The notes: generated by a model from the sequence alone, not told the origin. 64,000 nucleotides of DNA from Nemophila menziesii (GCA_029959085.1 JARWIR010000050.1:3038001-3102000), one strand, 5' to 3'; numbered from the stretch's first letter, positions 41,701-55,219 are shown. A program made the numbers and translations.

Positions 41701-42419
41701 AGGTCCACTAAATAACAACATAAAAATTTGGTGTGAAAAAATCGGGCCGGAATTTTTTTTGGCGGGAAAGTCTGGCCGGAAAATATTAGTCAAGAATTTT
41801 TTGGCGGGAAAATTTAATGAGATGGACACAATTCAAAGATATTATTGTCATAACTTTTATATTAGACATGACTTTTAAAAACAATATCACCTACTTCTAG
41901 GGTAGTTATAGTAATTGCCCCTTTTTTAAACGAATCCAAAAATATTTAATAATTATATGATTATTTATTAAAATAGGGTGATGATTATTTATTAAAATAG
42001 GGTGTTTTTCTTTCACATAGTATATTTTACTTAAAAAGACTATAAAATTTAAATATGGATAATATTAAATAATTTATATGGATAAATAATATTAGATATT
42101 TTTTTTTGAAAAAACTAAACAAATAAATATGGATATAAAAAATAAGTTAATTTTTTTTGAAAAAACGGTGTTATTCCTATCAAGGGTCCACCGTTTTCCA
42201 CATTTTTTCACCGTTTCTAGTTACGTATTTAAATATCAAAGGGATTATAGTTGTATTCATTTTATATTTGAAACACAACAAAAAATTTACACTGTTTGTT
42301 AATTATAAGTTATTTTTTCATTTAATTTTGTAATGTAAAAATATTTTTAAAAATATGATTAAACAAGTTAAATTCTAAAAGGAAGGTAGATAGTTCACTT
42401 TTATGTACTCAATGTATTT
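41701..42419. other. AT-rich region, nothing recognised
   Basis: No gene or clear repeat boundary. A TGATTATTTATTAAAATAGGG phrase is tandemly duplicated near 41960-42002 (unit just over 20 bp). Confidence 0.3.
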
Positions 42420-42880
42420 TGTTATTTTTGTGGTTGATCGATGTTCAAATACACTCAGTGATAGTGTTATGTCTAGAGCCAAACATTGAGCTTGCTCAGT
42501 GATAAAATTATGCTCATTATTGAACATTGGTCCTACCGTTGTTCTATACTTGTCACGATTAGGTTAAACACAAATGGTGGCTGAGTGGTAGTTCACAATG
42601 TCCCCACGCGTTGTGTCAAACAGTGAACATACCCACTGTCCACACTGGAGGTGGTGCATCGACGGTCAAACACTGGAAGACTGAGAATGCTCAATGTTGT
42701 AGCCTAAGATGCTCAATTTCACCACCGACAGTGGCTCATCGTTAGTCAAACACTAAGTATGCCCAGTTATGTCATTGGAGAGACTCGGTGTCACCACCCG
42801 ACGGTGGCGCATCGACGACATTGTACTGGTGATCTGTGTCTGCTAGTGAGGCTCAATGTCATGGTCTGAAATATTCGTTG
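42420..42880. repeat. GC-richer degenerate tandem repeat
   Basis: A phrase GGTGCATCGACGGTCAAACACT recurs as variants near 42653, 42727 and 42805, spaced about 74-78 bp, together with CACTGAGCATGCTCAATG-like words. It is markedly GC-richer than its surroundings and has no long open frame. Confidence 0.5.
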
Positions 42881-43928
42881 TTCACTTTGTCACTTGTTTT
42901 TCGTCTTTATGTGAGATTTATATTATTTGATAGTATTTAGTAATTTACCAAATTAGTGGGCTCTAAGAAGAACATAATGAACTTTAACAAGGACAGAATT
43001 CTTCTCCCCTCCCATTGGGGAATAAAATCTTTCACAACTCTTTTGGTTGAAAACCTTTAAACATTACTCATTTATAGAAAAAACTTCCAAAACGCAAAAA
43101 TATATATATAATAACACTATAGTATCACATGTTGGTTTATATAATATGTGGCTATTAAGATCACAATTTCTACAACCATCTTAAAAAGGTGCCTTAAAGC
43201 CTTCTATTGACCAATTCCTTGACCCGTTTCCGTTATCCACAAACATCCATTTTGCTTTTTCAATTTTCCACAGTAATAACTATTTCACCCGGAAGTGTAT
43301 TAACATCTCTTATCATTGGTATTCCTGATATGCTTACTTCAAATTAAATCCCAAATAACTGCAAGCTCCATTGTTCCGCCACTTTTACTATATTTGTGGT
43401 GCCTTTAGCGTTAACTAAACTGACTAAGGGCAGATCCAAAAACTAAAATGAAGGAGTTTATGAATTAGATGAGTTTGGGGAAGGGCCCCCTATATATTTT
43501 TAGGGGTAAAAACATGAAGACCTATAGAAACCGTTCGTATGAAATCAAGAATTTAGGCCCGGTTTGGTTTGTCAAAATATCTTATGTTTTCATTTTCAGT
43601 GTATATTTTCATAAAATAGTTCTCATTTTTTTTTAAAATATTTTTAGCGAACATGTTTGGATGTAATTTTTTTTTTTTAGAAAATACATTTAGTTCATCC
43701 TATTTTGAAAATATGTTTTGGCAATTTTTTTTGTTTCCGTATTCCACAAATATAATTGCATCAGATAGAGTAGTTTGCTCATATTTATTTGACAACTTGA
43801 TCGAATCTTGTATTTCATAAAAGTAAACATGATTTTTTTATTTCGAAAAAGTAAACATGATGCATTAATTTTAAAATAGAATGTTTGACTAGAAGAAAAA
43901 AGAAGGATGCTAATGATGCAAAAAAAAT
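42881..43928. other. Unassigned AT-rich region
   Basis: No gene recognised. GGCCCGGTTTGGTTTGTCAAA near 43557 resembles the end of some DNA-transposon MITEs but I could not find a partner terminus. Confidence 0.25.
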
Positions 43929-44108
43929 GGGAAAACTCTTCCATCCAATATTGGATGATCCTACACCAATTATATTAATACACATACCCCATGTTTTAAA
44001 CTTACAAAAGTAACTAACTTGTTAATCTAGTGACATGTGTTTTGATATACTAATCAATGGGTGTGATATAAATATTGGACCATCCTATATTGGATGGAAG
44101 CCTTACCC
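43929..44108. mobile_element. MITE with 8-9-bp target duplication
   Basis: About 180 bp with inverted ends: the left reads GGGAAAACTCTTCCATCCAA and the right, reversed, GGGTAAGGCTTCCATCCAAT; the pairing continues for about 10 bases more. AAAAAAAT(G) flanks both sides (43921-43929 and 44109-44117). An 8-bp duplicate would mean hAT, a 9-bp duplicate Mutator. No coding capacity. Confidence 0.75.
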
Positions 44109-45975
44109 AAAAAAATGTGGCCTAAAAATATTTGATTATGAGACAAAATGCATCATGAAATCCTCATATAAGGTCATATAATTATATAAGGACACATTTT
44201 TTAACTTGTGATGCGGAAACCTTTGATTATAACGGTCTAACACTACTCACAAACCGAGAGCATTATTGAAGATCCTACACGGCTACACCTAGTCTGAGGT
44301 ACCCTCAGATTACACTTTACATGATTGATAATATTTACTTGCATATTGATAATCCTAACTTTAGTCATTTGGTCTTGGAAAAAGAGACGGGACATTATCC
44401 CTAGCGGAAGTCCGCATGTCTTCTTGTCGACTTATCACAAATTTCAGTATATTTTTTACGACGTAAAACATGATCAAGCTCACTTCTACTTTCTTTATTT
44501 TTCTCAAATTAATCACCTTCTAGATTTATTTTGTTTATGTGAATGTCTCTAGTAATAAAAATTTCATCCATTTCACGTTTTTCATAAGAGGTTGGAGGTA
44601 TTTGCGTTGAGGCGTGATGAAGAGTTCTGGTTGTGGCAGTGTTATTAAATATCTCGTCAATAATTCAAAATTGTCTAGTTTATGAAAATAATATAATTTT
44701 GGTTATGTAATATGTAAAAATTTGTTTTTATAAATCGAACCAATACCCAAACAAAATGTTATGGATCATTATCGATCCGGACCACACCGTAGACCAAAAC
44801 CGCTAATTTCATCTTCGGTGCACGAATTATTTTTAATTAGTCATAATGTATCAAAGTCATACCAGTATCATGAAAATTAGGAAACTTCAATGTGTTTAGT
44901 TTAATAAGTTTGTAATGCCAATCATGAAATCAGGCAACTTCAACTTCATCTTCAATTGTTAAACATTCAGAAGTTTGTCCAGTTTCAACCCATAGTAAAT
45001 GTGGCTGCTTTAGTTGTTTATTTTTCATCGGCTTGTTTAAAAGGTGAAATTTATTAACCAAAAAAATAATCTGACAATCACGTACGAATTGTGATTTGAG
45101 AAGATGTTCCATGTGGTACTAGATTGTGCTCCCCTGACTGCGGTTCAGCTTCTATGGGCAATGAACATGATCGTGGAGACATGGGAGCGCTTGCATTAGC
45201 CTCCGAACCTATGAATAATGACTTAATGATGCAAACTACCCCAGTTAAACCAATTTACATAAATCGGCTAATGAAAAAGAAATATGGACGAAAAACGTTT
45301 TAGAGCTTCAGATCTGGGCGTCATATTAAAAGTCAAAGCTTGACCGTAGTGAGTGTGGAAATAATGTATTACTATCGTGTTATCAAGATGATTGGTTTTT
45401 TGGACATTCAGAATTCAGGAATGACCACAAGAACTTAGTATCGCCCAAGAAACTTCAAATGTATGGTTAACCAAAGGTAAAAAATAATATATATGCTGAA
45501 TATCCTCTATGTGATGAAAAAAAATGAAGTTTCTCGAGTTTCTTATATGGACGAGGTTTGTACCAGGGGTTCAGAAGGGATATTACAAAGAATATTACCA
45601 AGTTCAAGTGAAGTATGATAAAAAATTGCCACATATGTTTAAAAATTACTCGAGGAGAAGTGGTTTAGATTATAGTCATGAATCAAAATCTGGAACCTAG
45701 TTGATAGTCGAACTTCTTGACAAGACAAATTAAAGAGTAATTTGAGCTTGGAAAGTCGACCATTAGAAGTTTTATAATATGTTGAGCAAAACTCTAAACA
45801 AGAAGTATGAATAAAATCCATATATATTCTAGTCAAGAAAACACAGCATGATCATGAACTATAAAGTTGCAGAATTTGTATCAAAATTCATATAGTGCCT
45901 TATCTCCTTTTCAAGCTAAACTTGATCTAAAAATATATTCTTAATGAAATTTCAGATATCGATTCACAAAATAAT
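44109..45975. other. Unassigned region
   Basis: Only short open frames. A plus-strand stretch near 45560-45660 (VQKGYYKEYYQVQVKYDKK) looks protein-like but matches nothing I know. I see no transposon ends. Confidence 0.25.
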
Positions 45976-46735
45976 TCATAGATCACTAACATATTTAAAT
46001 TTTTGTGCAGGGCCCATCATAACTTCGTTCCAATGCAAAAGCTTTTTCCTGCACATGAAGATATATAAAAAATAATTTGAGATATAAATATTCCAATAGT
46101 AACTTAACTTAACTTATTAGTGTGATAGACTTACAACAACAGTTTGAACTCCCCTGTTTTCTCAACACAAGTGGAGATCATCTCTAATGGAACATGAATC
46201 TAAATCATGGTTAATAACATTTAGATGGATCGGATGAGTCCTAATTAAGTCAAAATACTAATTAAATATACAGACTCAAGTTTAATTAACTTGTTCGTCA
46301 TCTTACAATTTTCTAGCCAATAAGGGTGTTACATTGACGGCAGTATACATCAGATCTAGTGATTCCGTTGACTACTCTATGGCGAGTTTCATCGTTCACA
46401 CGTACATTTACCCTACAAATAATTGAAATTAATTTATTATCAATTGAGTAGCTTCAGAAAATCAAATAAATGAACATGAGGTTGGATCATCTTACACGTC
46501 ACTGAATATTCCCGTAGGATCCGAAGTTGAAAGATCCATAGTTTGAGACATAAATGGAAAATTCATCAAGAAAAACATGAATTGGCATAAATTGATATTC
46601 CAACAAATAAAAAAAATCAAGAATAAAGATAGGAACTAGTCTTTAAATGGAAGAGTAAGATGTTGGAAATTGGGCTTTACATTTGCGACAAAGATGGTAC
46701 TCATCCGTGTCTGGATTATAGTACTGGCGCACTTG
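45976..46735 (-). pseudogene. Yippee-like protein gene with one nonsense codon
   Basis: Five exon-like blocks on the minus strand: about 46646-46735 (YYNPDTDEYHLCRKCKAQF), 46496-46548 (MDLSTSDPTGIFSDV), 46307-46412 (VNVRVNDETRHRVV...DVYCRQCNTLIG-stop-KI), 46135-46196 (IHVPLEMISTCVEKTGEF) and 45976-46048 (KKLLHWNEVMMGP, stop). The last four join in frame through proper GT/AG sites. Two CxxC pairs (CRKC, CRQC) and the block FSDVVNVRV are the Yippee/Mis18 zinc-binding fold. TAG at 46313-46315 replaces the Trp of the usual GWKY. The link between the first two blocks is unclear. Yippee proteins are small conserved zinc proteins of poorly known role. Confidence 0.72.
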
Positions 46736-49387
46736 AAATACTCATACCATTGTTGAACTTGAAACTGCAATTGAGCGATTGACTTTAAATAATTTTTAAT
46801 CACACGTACCCCCAAATCAAAGAATACTCGCTTTAACTTCTCAATTCGGTTAAAGGGGTGGACTGTGATGTCGTTTTGTTTGAAACTTTTGTTGTGCTCA
46901 TTTTTTTAGAAAGTGGGGTAAAAGATAATTGGGTTTAAAATAAATTCAAAAGGATTTTATATACTAGATTAGGGGATATATATAAGGTAAACAAAATAGA
47001 CACATGGGCCTAAGGAGGATCTGTTTCTTGTCCTTGTTAACTTTTTTTTTTTTACAAAATTTGGGTAGTTTGCATAATATAGAGGTTTATAATCAATTAT
47101 TTTTATAAAATTTTTTTTTTATTATATAAGGACATATACTAAGAATTATTTATTTGTAGACTAAGGTGTTTCTATTACTTTTGGAAGTGAATTGAATTAT
47201 ATGTCATTGTGTTAATTTTTTTTGAGTTAATTATGCTAAACTACCATATTATACAAAAAAGATATGTTTTATCATAAAACTAAAATTTATCAAAATCTAA
47301 AAAAATGCAGTAGAGGTTTGAATATCATCCCTCCCTAAATTAGAAATTGACCCTAAAAAAATTCATGACGATGACTCGAACCCCACTCTTAGTTCTAAGT
47401 TTTAGTTCCCTATATAAAATTCTTGAATCCTTCTATTGTCGTAAAATAAAATAATTGTTTATAGTTTTTTTCAAATCTTGAACTTGTGTGGTGTCTATTG
47501 TTCTTTTTAATGCAATTTATATAAACTATGGACCAATAGTGCAATTTTATATATCAAAAAGTTCTATATTTCAATTTTAACATGATATAGAGACCCATAT
47601 TACATCTATCATAAAAATAAAGACACACTAAAATTATTACAAAAATAATTTAAGTTGAACATGATCTCATAAAATCTACATCATATCTATTTTACTGTAA
47701 TAAGGAAGTATACAAGATACATAAAATAATCTTTGTCTTCAATCTATCCATTTGCTAACACAACATACATAAAGGAGATTCTTCACTCACAAGGTAGGGG
47801 ACTCCACTATTGGATACGAACTGTAATGACAATTTTTCCCAAAAATAGAAAGAAGAAACTTTTTTGAGAAAATAATAAGATTAAATTTAAAACCATCACA
47901 CACATATATGACCCTAGAATTTTTGTAGTTGCGTGCCAGAATATATACTTCTTAAAGAAAGTAATTTTTGGCATAATAAAGGAGCTAACTCTTTATTCGG
48001 GTGTTCCCGGAGGAGTGACCAATACTTCCTTCAACTATGTACATTCACTAAAATTAGAAATGGAGTTCCTATCGAACTTTCCTCAAATTTATGTAACATG
48101 AACGGAAAGAAAATTGAGAGTTATGCTTTTCTTTATGTTTTCGATGTGAGAAATGAGATGGGGCCTCTATCTTTTAACAACTGGAAAGGACAAGGCAATA
48201 AATGCACATATTTTCTTAGAATCAAATGATAAGGCTGATACGTAATGTTTCTGAAATGAATTGGGATCGATTGTATCATTTGTAGAATGATAAAAATATG
48301 GGGAACATATCAAGGGTTAACAAGAAAGATGGCAGTGATATCTACGACATTTAAAGATACTTGTTTTCTCTTATATCCAAAGCTCGTGTAAGATTTCAAC
48401 CTAATAACTCCTCTACTATGAAAACATGATTTATTTTTATTATTTGATTCACCCAAACTTCTCACGACCACTCTATACCATACCTGCCCTCACCCTCTCC
48501 CTCTACTTCAGCAGAGCCGGCGTAGGGGTTGGGATGGGTAGTCGACGGCGACACGCGTGTGAGATTGAACCAAGGTTTCACATTTTCATGAAGTTAATTA
48601 ACATGGATAAGAAATAATTAAGGCAAAAAAGTAATGAATCCCACACCCATGTGGGAAAATTAAGTAAAAAAATATTTAGAAAAGGCTTATAAGAAGATCA
48701 AAAGTATTTGGTCGAAACTGATGGATCAACGACCTTTATACTAACAATACCCAACAAAAGGTTTGATACATACATGATTCTAAAAAAATAAGAAAAAAAT
48801 GGGTGAATTATACTTAAGGTCCAATACTGTTCTATTTAAATTGATACATAGTGAAGAAAGGCAACCACTAAAATTCGTAAAGTGAGCATACTCTTGAACT
48901 TGACATTTCTCGGTTACAACCCCCACATCACACACTCATCACGTTGTTCTATACTCCATAATACTATTATATGTGCCTTTAGGTCCATTAATATATCTTG
49001 GTTCTCATGAGTGATCTAAAAATACTACTCGTGTATTTATAAAAGGCAACCCCCACCTTCACTCACACAGATGCTTTTAGATAACATTTATCCATCATAG
49101 TCTACCACTCTCGGGACTTGAAATCATTCAGAGGCTACACATTTTTCATCATCATATGAAGTTAAGTTTATCAATTTGGATAAATAGGACCACCATAGTG
49201 GTCTATGAACTTCATAAAGTGTTATGAACTCAATCTATAGATAATCACCAACGAATTCATAAATATCGTCTCACTAGTACCACCCTACATGGTTATGCAT
49301 TCATTAAGAGTCACAACTCAACCTTACTTTCATTATATCATAATGTAGGAATGGGAGTGTAATGCAACATATGGTGTTATCCTATAT
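46736..49387. other. Unassigned region before the copia remnant
   Basis: No gene recognised. A 98-codon plus-strand frame (47933-48229) has no visible domain. 48800-49380 precedes the copia pol remnant on its 3' side and may include its decayed 3' end, but no LTR pair is visible. Confidence 0.3.
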
Positions 49388-50403
49388 ATGTCTTCATCAA
49401 TGGGATTTAGCCCTATTCCTTTTGATATTTCTAGGACGACTCTTGTGGTTGAGGCCTTAGTAAATGGATTAGCCATATTCTTCTCTATCTATACACACTT
49501 TAAGGATATTACACCTGTTTTCAGTAATTGCTTTACTGAACAATGTTTGATGCGAATGTGTATCCATTTGCCTTTGCAGATGTTATTATGAGCGCAACAT
49601 TGGTCACAACTTGTGAATCACAGTGGAGAGAAACCGTAGTGGTTTTTCCTTCCCATAATGGGACATGAGCTAGGAGACTCTTTAGACATTCGGCTTCTTG
49701 TCTTGCCAACTTTAGCGCTATAGACTCAGAATTTATGGTGGATTGAGCTATACAAGTTTTTTTATAGGACTTCTAAGATATTGAACCTCCACCCAAGGAG
49801 AACACGTAAATCTATTAGTAGAACACACTTCATCTTTATCACATATCTAGTTTGCATCACAGAATCCCTCTAAGACAGCAGGGAACTGGCTAACCTGATT
49901 CATAGTATATCTTAAACAATTGAATATGAAATGAAATGCACTTCAATGTTCACTACTTGGATATGTTTATGGCGACTAAGCCTGCTCATGACATAGGGAA
50001 TATCTTACGAGTATAGTTCTTCAAGAACATTACACTTCCTATTATATTAGCATGTTTATGTTAGGATACAATAATCATATTGTTCTTACTTAGATGAGTA
50101 TTAGACTCATAGGGAGTTCTTACAACACAACATCAAAAACTTGAATTTCCTCAACATCTTTTCTATATAATAAGACTGACAAAGAGATATACCGTTAGTA
50201 CTTCTAATCACATTAACCCCTAGGATAACATCAGTTTCTCCCATATTTGTCATCTCAAACTTCAAAGATAGGAAGATCTTAGTCTCATTAATGACATGAA
50301 GATTAGTAACAAAGATTACTATACCATCTACATATAGACAGATAATCTCACATTTGGTTCTTATTAGTTTTGAGTAAACACATAAGTCGGATTTGTTAAC
50401 CAT
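49388..50403 (-). pseudogene. Ty1/copia pol remnant (RT end and RNase H)
   Basis: Minus-strand 50107-50403 encodes the end of a copia reverse transcriptase: SDLCVYSKLI, ICLYVDGIVIF (the catalytic YVDD reads YVDG), KIFLSLKFEMTNMGETDVILG, GISLCQSYYIEKMLRKF. Further on, at about 49560-49750, is RNase H sequence: STINSESIALKLARQEAECL, HCDSQVV. Frameshifts and stops abound and no LTR is recognisable. Confidence 0.85.
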
Positions 50404-50619
50404 AGAGGGCCGGCGCGAGAATCTCGGGTACCTAAGGCGAGAAAAGTAAATGTGTCATTTATGATAAATTTTCTATCCTATTTTGAGCATAAAAATCATA
50501 CATAAATAAATTTATAATAAAATTTATGAGATAAGCATTTATTAAAAAATTCATGAAAATATATTTAAACAATCATATAAAAAAATTTACTAATAATTTT
50601 ATTATCAATAACTTATTGA
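50404..50619. other. AT-rich spacer between copia and hAT remnants
   Basis: Nothing recognised. Confidence 0.3.
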
Positions 50620-51610
50620 ATATACTTTAAAAATATCTTCCTTAGTTTTTGAGATGCAAAGTTATTGATCAAATTTTTGTGTTTGAGTTCGTCTACCATA
50701 TCTTGTTCAATCGACAATATAGCCAATCTATTTAATCTTTCTTATAATATCGTTGTTTGAAGGTAATACTTAATTAATTTCAATTTTGAAAGTAATGAGT
50801 ATTGTTAATAAACTCTATAAGCAATCCAAGCATTAAGAAAATTTACTTCCCTTGAACAAGAACTGATAAAATCAAGTACTTGGATTGCGTTTCTCTTGTC
50901 TTCTGGTAAAACTACTTTCAACACCTTTAGTTCTATAACAACTCATTTATGTTAATATAAGATTTCATGACTTGTCCAAAATAACTTTTTAAGTTTCAAG
51001 CGAAAGTTTTTCAATTCTTCTTCAGTGGCACATTAAAACCTTTTCACATCAAACAAAAATTCAATTTTTTCTTTCTATTCTCGAAATTTCGAAAATTGTA
51101 CCTTAAGAGAGAGAAGAGTTTGGTCAACAATAAACAATAAGTAATTGATCCTGAAGGATTATTCATGCGATTGTGACATAGAGTATAAAAAACTCTAGAG
51201 TTGAATTCTAATACTTTTTGTTGAACTCCTTTTTTCATATGATAGCCATTGTCATATCCTTGTCCTCTTATATTTTGAATTTCAAGTTCAAGAATTTTTA
51301 ACATATCTTTTAGTTTATTGAAAAGTCCAACTACTGCGGAATATTTATTTTAAAAAATTAAATAAAGAAATATTCCACATTTATGGGTGTATCAAATACA
51401 TCCAAACATCGTATAATAAGAGATATTTGTTTGACACCACGTAGGTCGGGAGTACAATCAACTAAAACTGAAAAGTACCTAACTTATTTTATTTATTCGC
51501 ATAATTTTACCTTTGATCTCACTTGCTAATGTAAGTATCAATTCATTTTGAATTTTATGAAAAAGGTAATGAATATGAGTATCCTTATTTTTGAATATGA
51601 CAGAGATGTT
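50620..51610 (-). pseudogene. hAT-superfamily transposase remnant (DUF4371 type)
   Basis: On the minus strand, with frameshifts and stops: HYLFHKIQNELILTLASEIK and YFSVLVDCTPDLRGVKQISL (about 51420-51600), IRGQGYDNGYHMKKGVQQK (51220-51290), FNSRVFYTLCHNRMN, and the C-terminal dimerisation region SKLKLIKYYLQTTI, ERLNRLAILSIEQDMVDEL (about 50660-50800). Order and motifs are those of TTF/DUF4371-type hAT transposases. Element termini were not found. Confidence 0.82.
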
Positions 51611-52029
51611 CTGTCATTACTAGATTAAAATCTGCAATCATTTGAATGAATTAAAAAAATAATCCATTAGTACGATTGTAAATCTTCTCATTTGTCCCAT
51701 GAAAAGCGAAATAATTTCTAGCAAGTATTTTGACAACAACAATAATTCTCACCAATACTTGCTTTCAATGTTTTTTTTCTCGGTTGATTTGATCTTTCAC
51801 GCTTTGATTAATTATTGTGGTCTTTTTCAATCTTGTTTGCAACTCAATAAAGACACTCAAATTCATAATATGTGTAGCACTAATTTCATGTTCCTTGAGT
51901 TTAATACTAAGATAACTTCAATCATCAACTCCTTGTTTAGCTAAATAGGTAGCCATATGATTTTGTTTGAATAACTTGCAACAAAAACAGAAAACTTTAT
52001 TAATCTCTTTTCAATATAATCTATGTCTT
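51611..52029. other. Region between hAT remnant and duplication copy 2
   Basis: No supported gene. It may contain the decayed N-terminal part of the hAT transposase. Confidence 0.25.
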
Positions 52030-52133
52030 TTATCTTTGATCAAAAGTACTTATATAACTAAAAATCCAATATCATCTGTCAAATTCTTGTCTAGTTCCTT
52101 AACACATATCTCAAACATAAACTGAAAATACGA

Positions 52134-52458
52134 GATTAACAAACGTAATCCCTATAGAGACGATAACTCTTTATACTTACTTTTATTATTCGTTAACGAT
52201 CCATATACTTGTGATTAGTAATGTCTCTCGAGATGTTGAATTAATTAGGTTATTTTATCACACCTTGGAAGACGACAATAATAATAAAGGAAGTATAAAG
52301 AGTTATCGTCTCTATAGGGATTAACAAACGTAATCCCTATAGAGACGATAACTCTTTATACTTACTTTTATTATTCGTTAACGATCCATATACTTGTGAT
52401 CAGTAATGTCTCTCGAGATGTTGAATAAATTAGGTTATTTTATTACACCTTGGAAGAC
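52134..52458. repeat. Tandem repeat with perfect inverted arm (template-switch product)
   Basis: A segment of about 140 bp (52134-52275) is repeated at 52319-52458. Between them lies 52291-52323, the exact reverse complement of 52331-52363 (33 bp, loop ACAAACG). Copy 1 of the segmental duplication has the segment only once (about 34533-34668). Confidence 0.9.
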
Positions 52459-52646
52459 ACACTAATATATATATATATATATATATATATACGCACTCAA
52501 TCGAAATGGGTTAAGAATTGGGGTTTTGATTATTGTGGAGTCAAAATGGAGTTTTGAAAACTATATGGTAGGTAATATACTTTAAAAATTAAAAAATTTC
52601 AAAAATGCATTATAATCTCTCATAAGAGATTGTAATACACTCAATG

Positions 52647-53963
52647 CTAAATAATGGATGACGGTATTGTGCAGGAATTAATATCGACAATAGGGTAGCA
52701 TGGGAATGTACAATGACAAGGGGAAATAATTATTCCAAAAAATAGTTCAAGTGGGTGACATGTAAATATCCAAAAATTAAAAGGATTAGAAATTATAAGA
52801 AAAATTATGAGAGGGGCTAAGCATTGAATAAAGTTTATATATACACTGAATACAACCCTAATCTCAGATAAAGACATCCTCCTTATACATCTAGATCTAG
52901 ATCTACATCTCCATCTAAACCGACGCCTCATCTTCTCAAACTCATTATCTATAATTCCTTCCAACTCCACTAACAACACATTATCCCCAACTCACGACTC
53001 CCTCCTTCAAATCCATTATAACAGATAAAGTGTTTCAAAGACTTAACGTGTTTAAGTTCTCTCAATAACTCCTTTGACTCATCAAAATTGAGGTAGTATT
53101 TTCTCTATAAGGTATTCCTCAACCTTTCTGTATATAGACTTGGTCTTATTTTCGCAAATTAGAGATAATGATTGTTTTACCTTTTTTCTCGATCATAGGA
53201 TTAATTGATTTTTAATATGTTTTAGTCTGAGGATGAATTGAATATTGATATTGTGTAAACTTGGGCATACTTATGTAGTGGTTTCAATTAAAAGTTTGAT
53301 TATATCTTTTTAATTTATTGTATATTTTTAGCCGTAAAACTACTACTATTTTGATTTTATTGTGTAAAATTTAAATGGTGTGAAACTTGAACAGGTTTTA
53401 TTGTTATTAATTTTTGTTTTGAAAGTGACTATTATTATCTAATGATGATGTGTTGATTTTCATTTTTAGATATAAATTTACTTTGATTTGTTTATTAATA
53501 TTTGTTGGGTATGTATTTTTAATAACAAGTATGTTGAAGAAATAAATATAATTACGAATTCGGTCTTTATCTTCAAATTTGTTAAGTTTTGGTATACAAT
53601 TACAAATTCGGTCTTTTTTTTAATTTAAACCCAGACCAACTAAATTTAGCCCAAGAAATAGTTTTTTGCTTTAGACTAATGATATTTCATCAAAAAATCC
53701 TTTCTTAATTTTAACGAGTTGGTTTAATAAAAAACAAGTTAACATAAGAATTTATAATATAAGCTAGCATATATATTTTTCAGATATACTCTACGTGGTA
53801 CAAAAAGGAACTCCATAGACACTATATGCGAGTAAATTAGGGCACGAGGTTCATAGATCACACCACACGACATTTTTTGCATTAGTCATCACCAAGCTTG
53901 TTTTTTGTTCCACGACGATATTTTATGGGTATTTTTCTTCTTTTTGGTATATAAATACGAACT

Positions 53964-54015
<52 letters not shown>

Positions 54016-55219
54016 TGTTGTGACTTTTGATACCAACTCTCCCTACCACATCACTTTAGTCTTAGCCCTTATTTGTGGGTTTTGGTCTTTGTTAGGCGGG
54101 TGGTATTATTTAATATATTACTATTTGACCCCTTTGAGTTAGATTTAGATATAAATAATTATCAAATTTAATCTAGGCCATTAATATTTGTTATTTGACT
54201 CATTTTGGCTTTGATTTAGATATTAATAGTTGTTATTTGAACATTTTAGGTTAATTTTTATATTTGACTCCTTTGAGTTGGATTTATATATTAATTTTAT
54301 GTTTGACCCTTTTAAAGGTTGGATAATATTCTTTAGGTTTTTAAACACCTTATCAATTAAATTGGGACCCGTCATGTATAAATTAACTAGGATCGTGGTG
54401 GTGTTCTTTTTTTAGAAACTAATGTTATATACATCGGTGTATAGAAAATGGGCTATAGATTTAGTATTCATCTTGATCCTACCCCTAATCGTATATGTAT
54501 TTTGTTAATTTAATATTTTATTTATTTAACATTTCTTATAGCTTTTCTATTACTTGTACATTTGGTCAGAAAAAAATTAAAAAATTAATTTTTAGTTTAA
54601 TTTGTATATATTTTAAATCTAAACACAATAAGGATAAACATATCTTTACTCTTTTATATAAAAAAATATATATGGAACATTTGAACTACAACCCTGATTA
54701 ATTAAGGTTACAACTCTCTACCCCCTCAAATCACAAGTAAATATTTTAAATGGTTTAGTGTTAAACATGCAACCTAATAAAATCATCTATTCTATTTTTT
54801 TTACACAGATCATGTATCTACAAAGAAAATATTTTTCTTAAAGAAGAAGATCGATAGTCATGTCATTTCAATAATAGCAATGAAAAAGGTAAAATTCATT
54901 ATTATCTTATAAAATTACTATCAGTTTTATTTTTTTTTACGCTAAAATCTGAAATAATGGAATAAGGGCGGTCTGATATGTTTGTTTTTTAAGGTTATAT
55001 TTCTAATAATTCCATTTTTGTATGAAGTATTAATATATTTTTTTATTATAAAATACTCAAAAATATATATATATATTTAATAGGGTTATTCCATTTTTTA
55101 TAATATTCATTATAGGTATGTTGATTTTATAGTATTTTATTTTATCTATTTTTTTATAATTTTTCTCAAGTATATTTTTTTTACACAGACCTCGTAAAAA
55201 GTCGGGAGACTGTTAATCT
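52647..55219. other. Duplicated non-coding region of copy 2
   Basis: Counterpart of 34870-37163: a TATA box at 52836-52843 and leader with ATCTAGATCTAGATCT, but no initiator ATG; an AT-rich remainder with the recurring TTTGACCCCTTT phrase (54120-54330) and an (AT)n run at about 53967-54013. No exon recognised. Confidence 0.45.

Noticed and set aside
43557..43700. GGCCCGGTTTGGTTTGTCAAA as the end of a MITE.
   Set aside because: No inverted partner or target duplicate found nearby.
47933..48229. A 98-codon plus-strand open frame with a fairly normal amino-acid mix.
   Set aside because: No recognisable domain, no splice or promoter context, and it lies among decayed elements; left unannotated.
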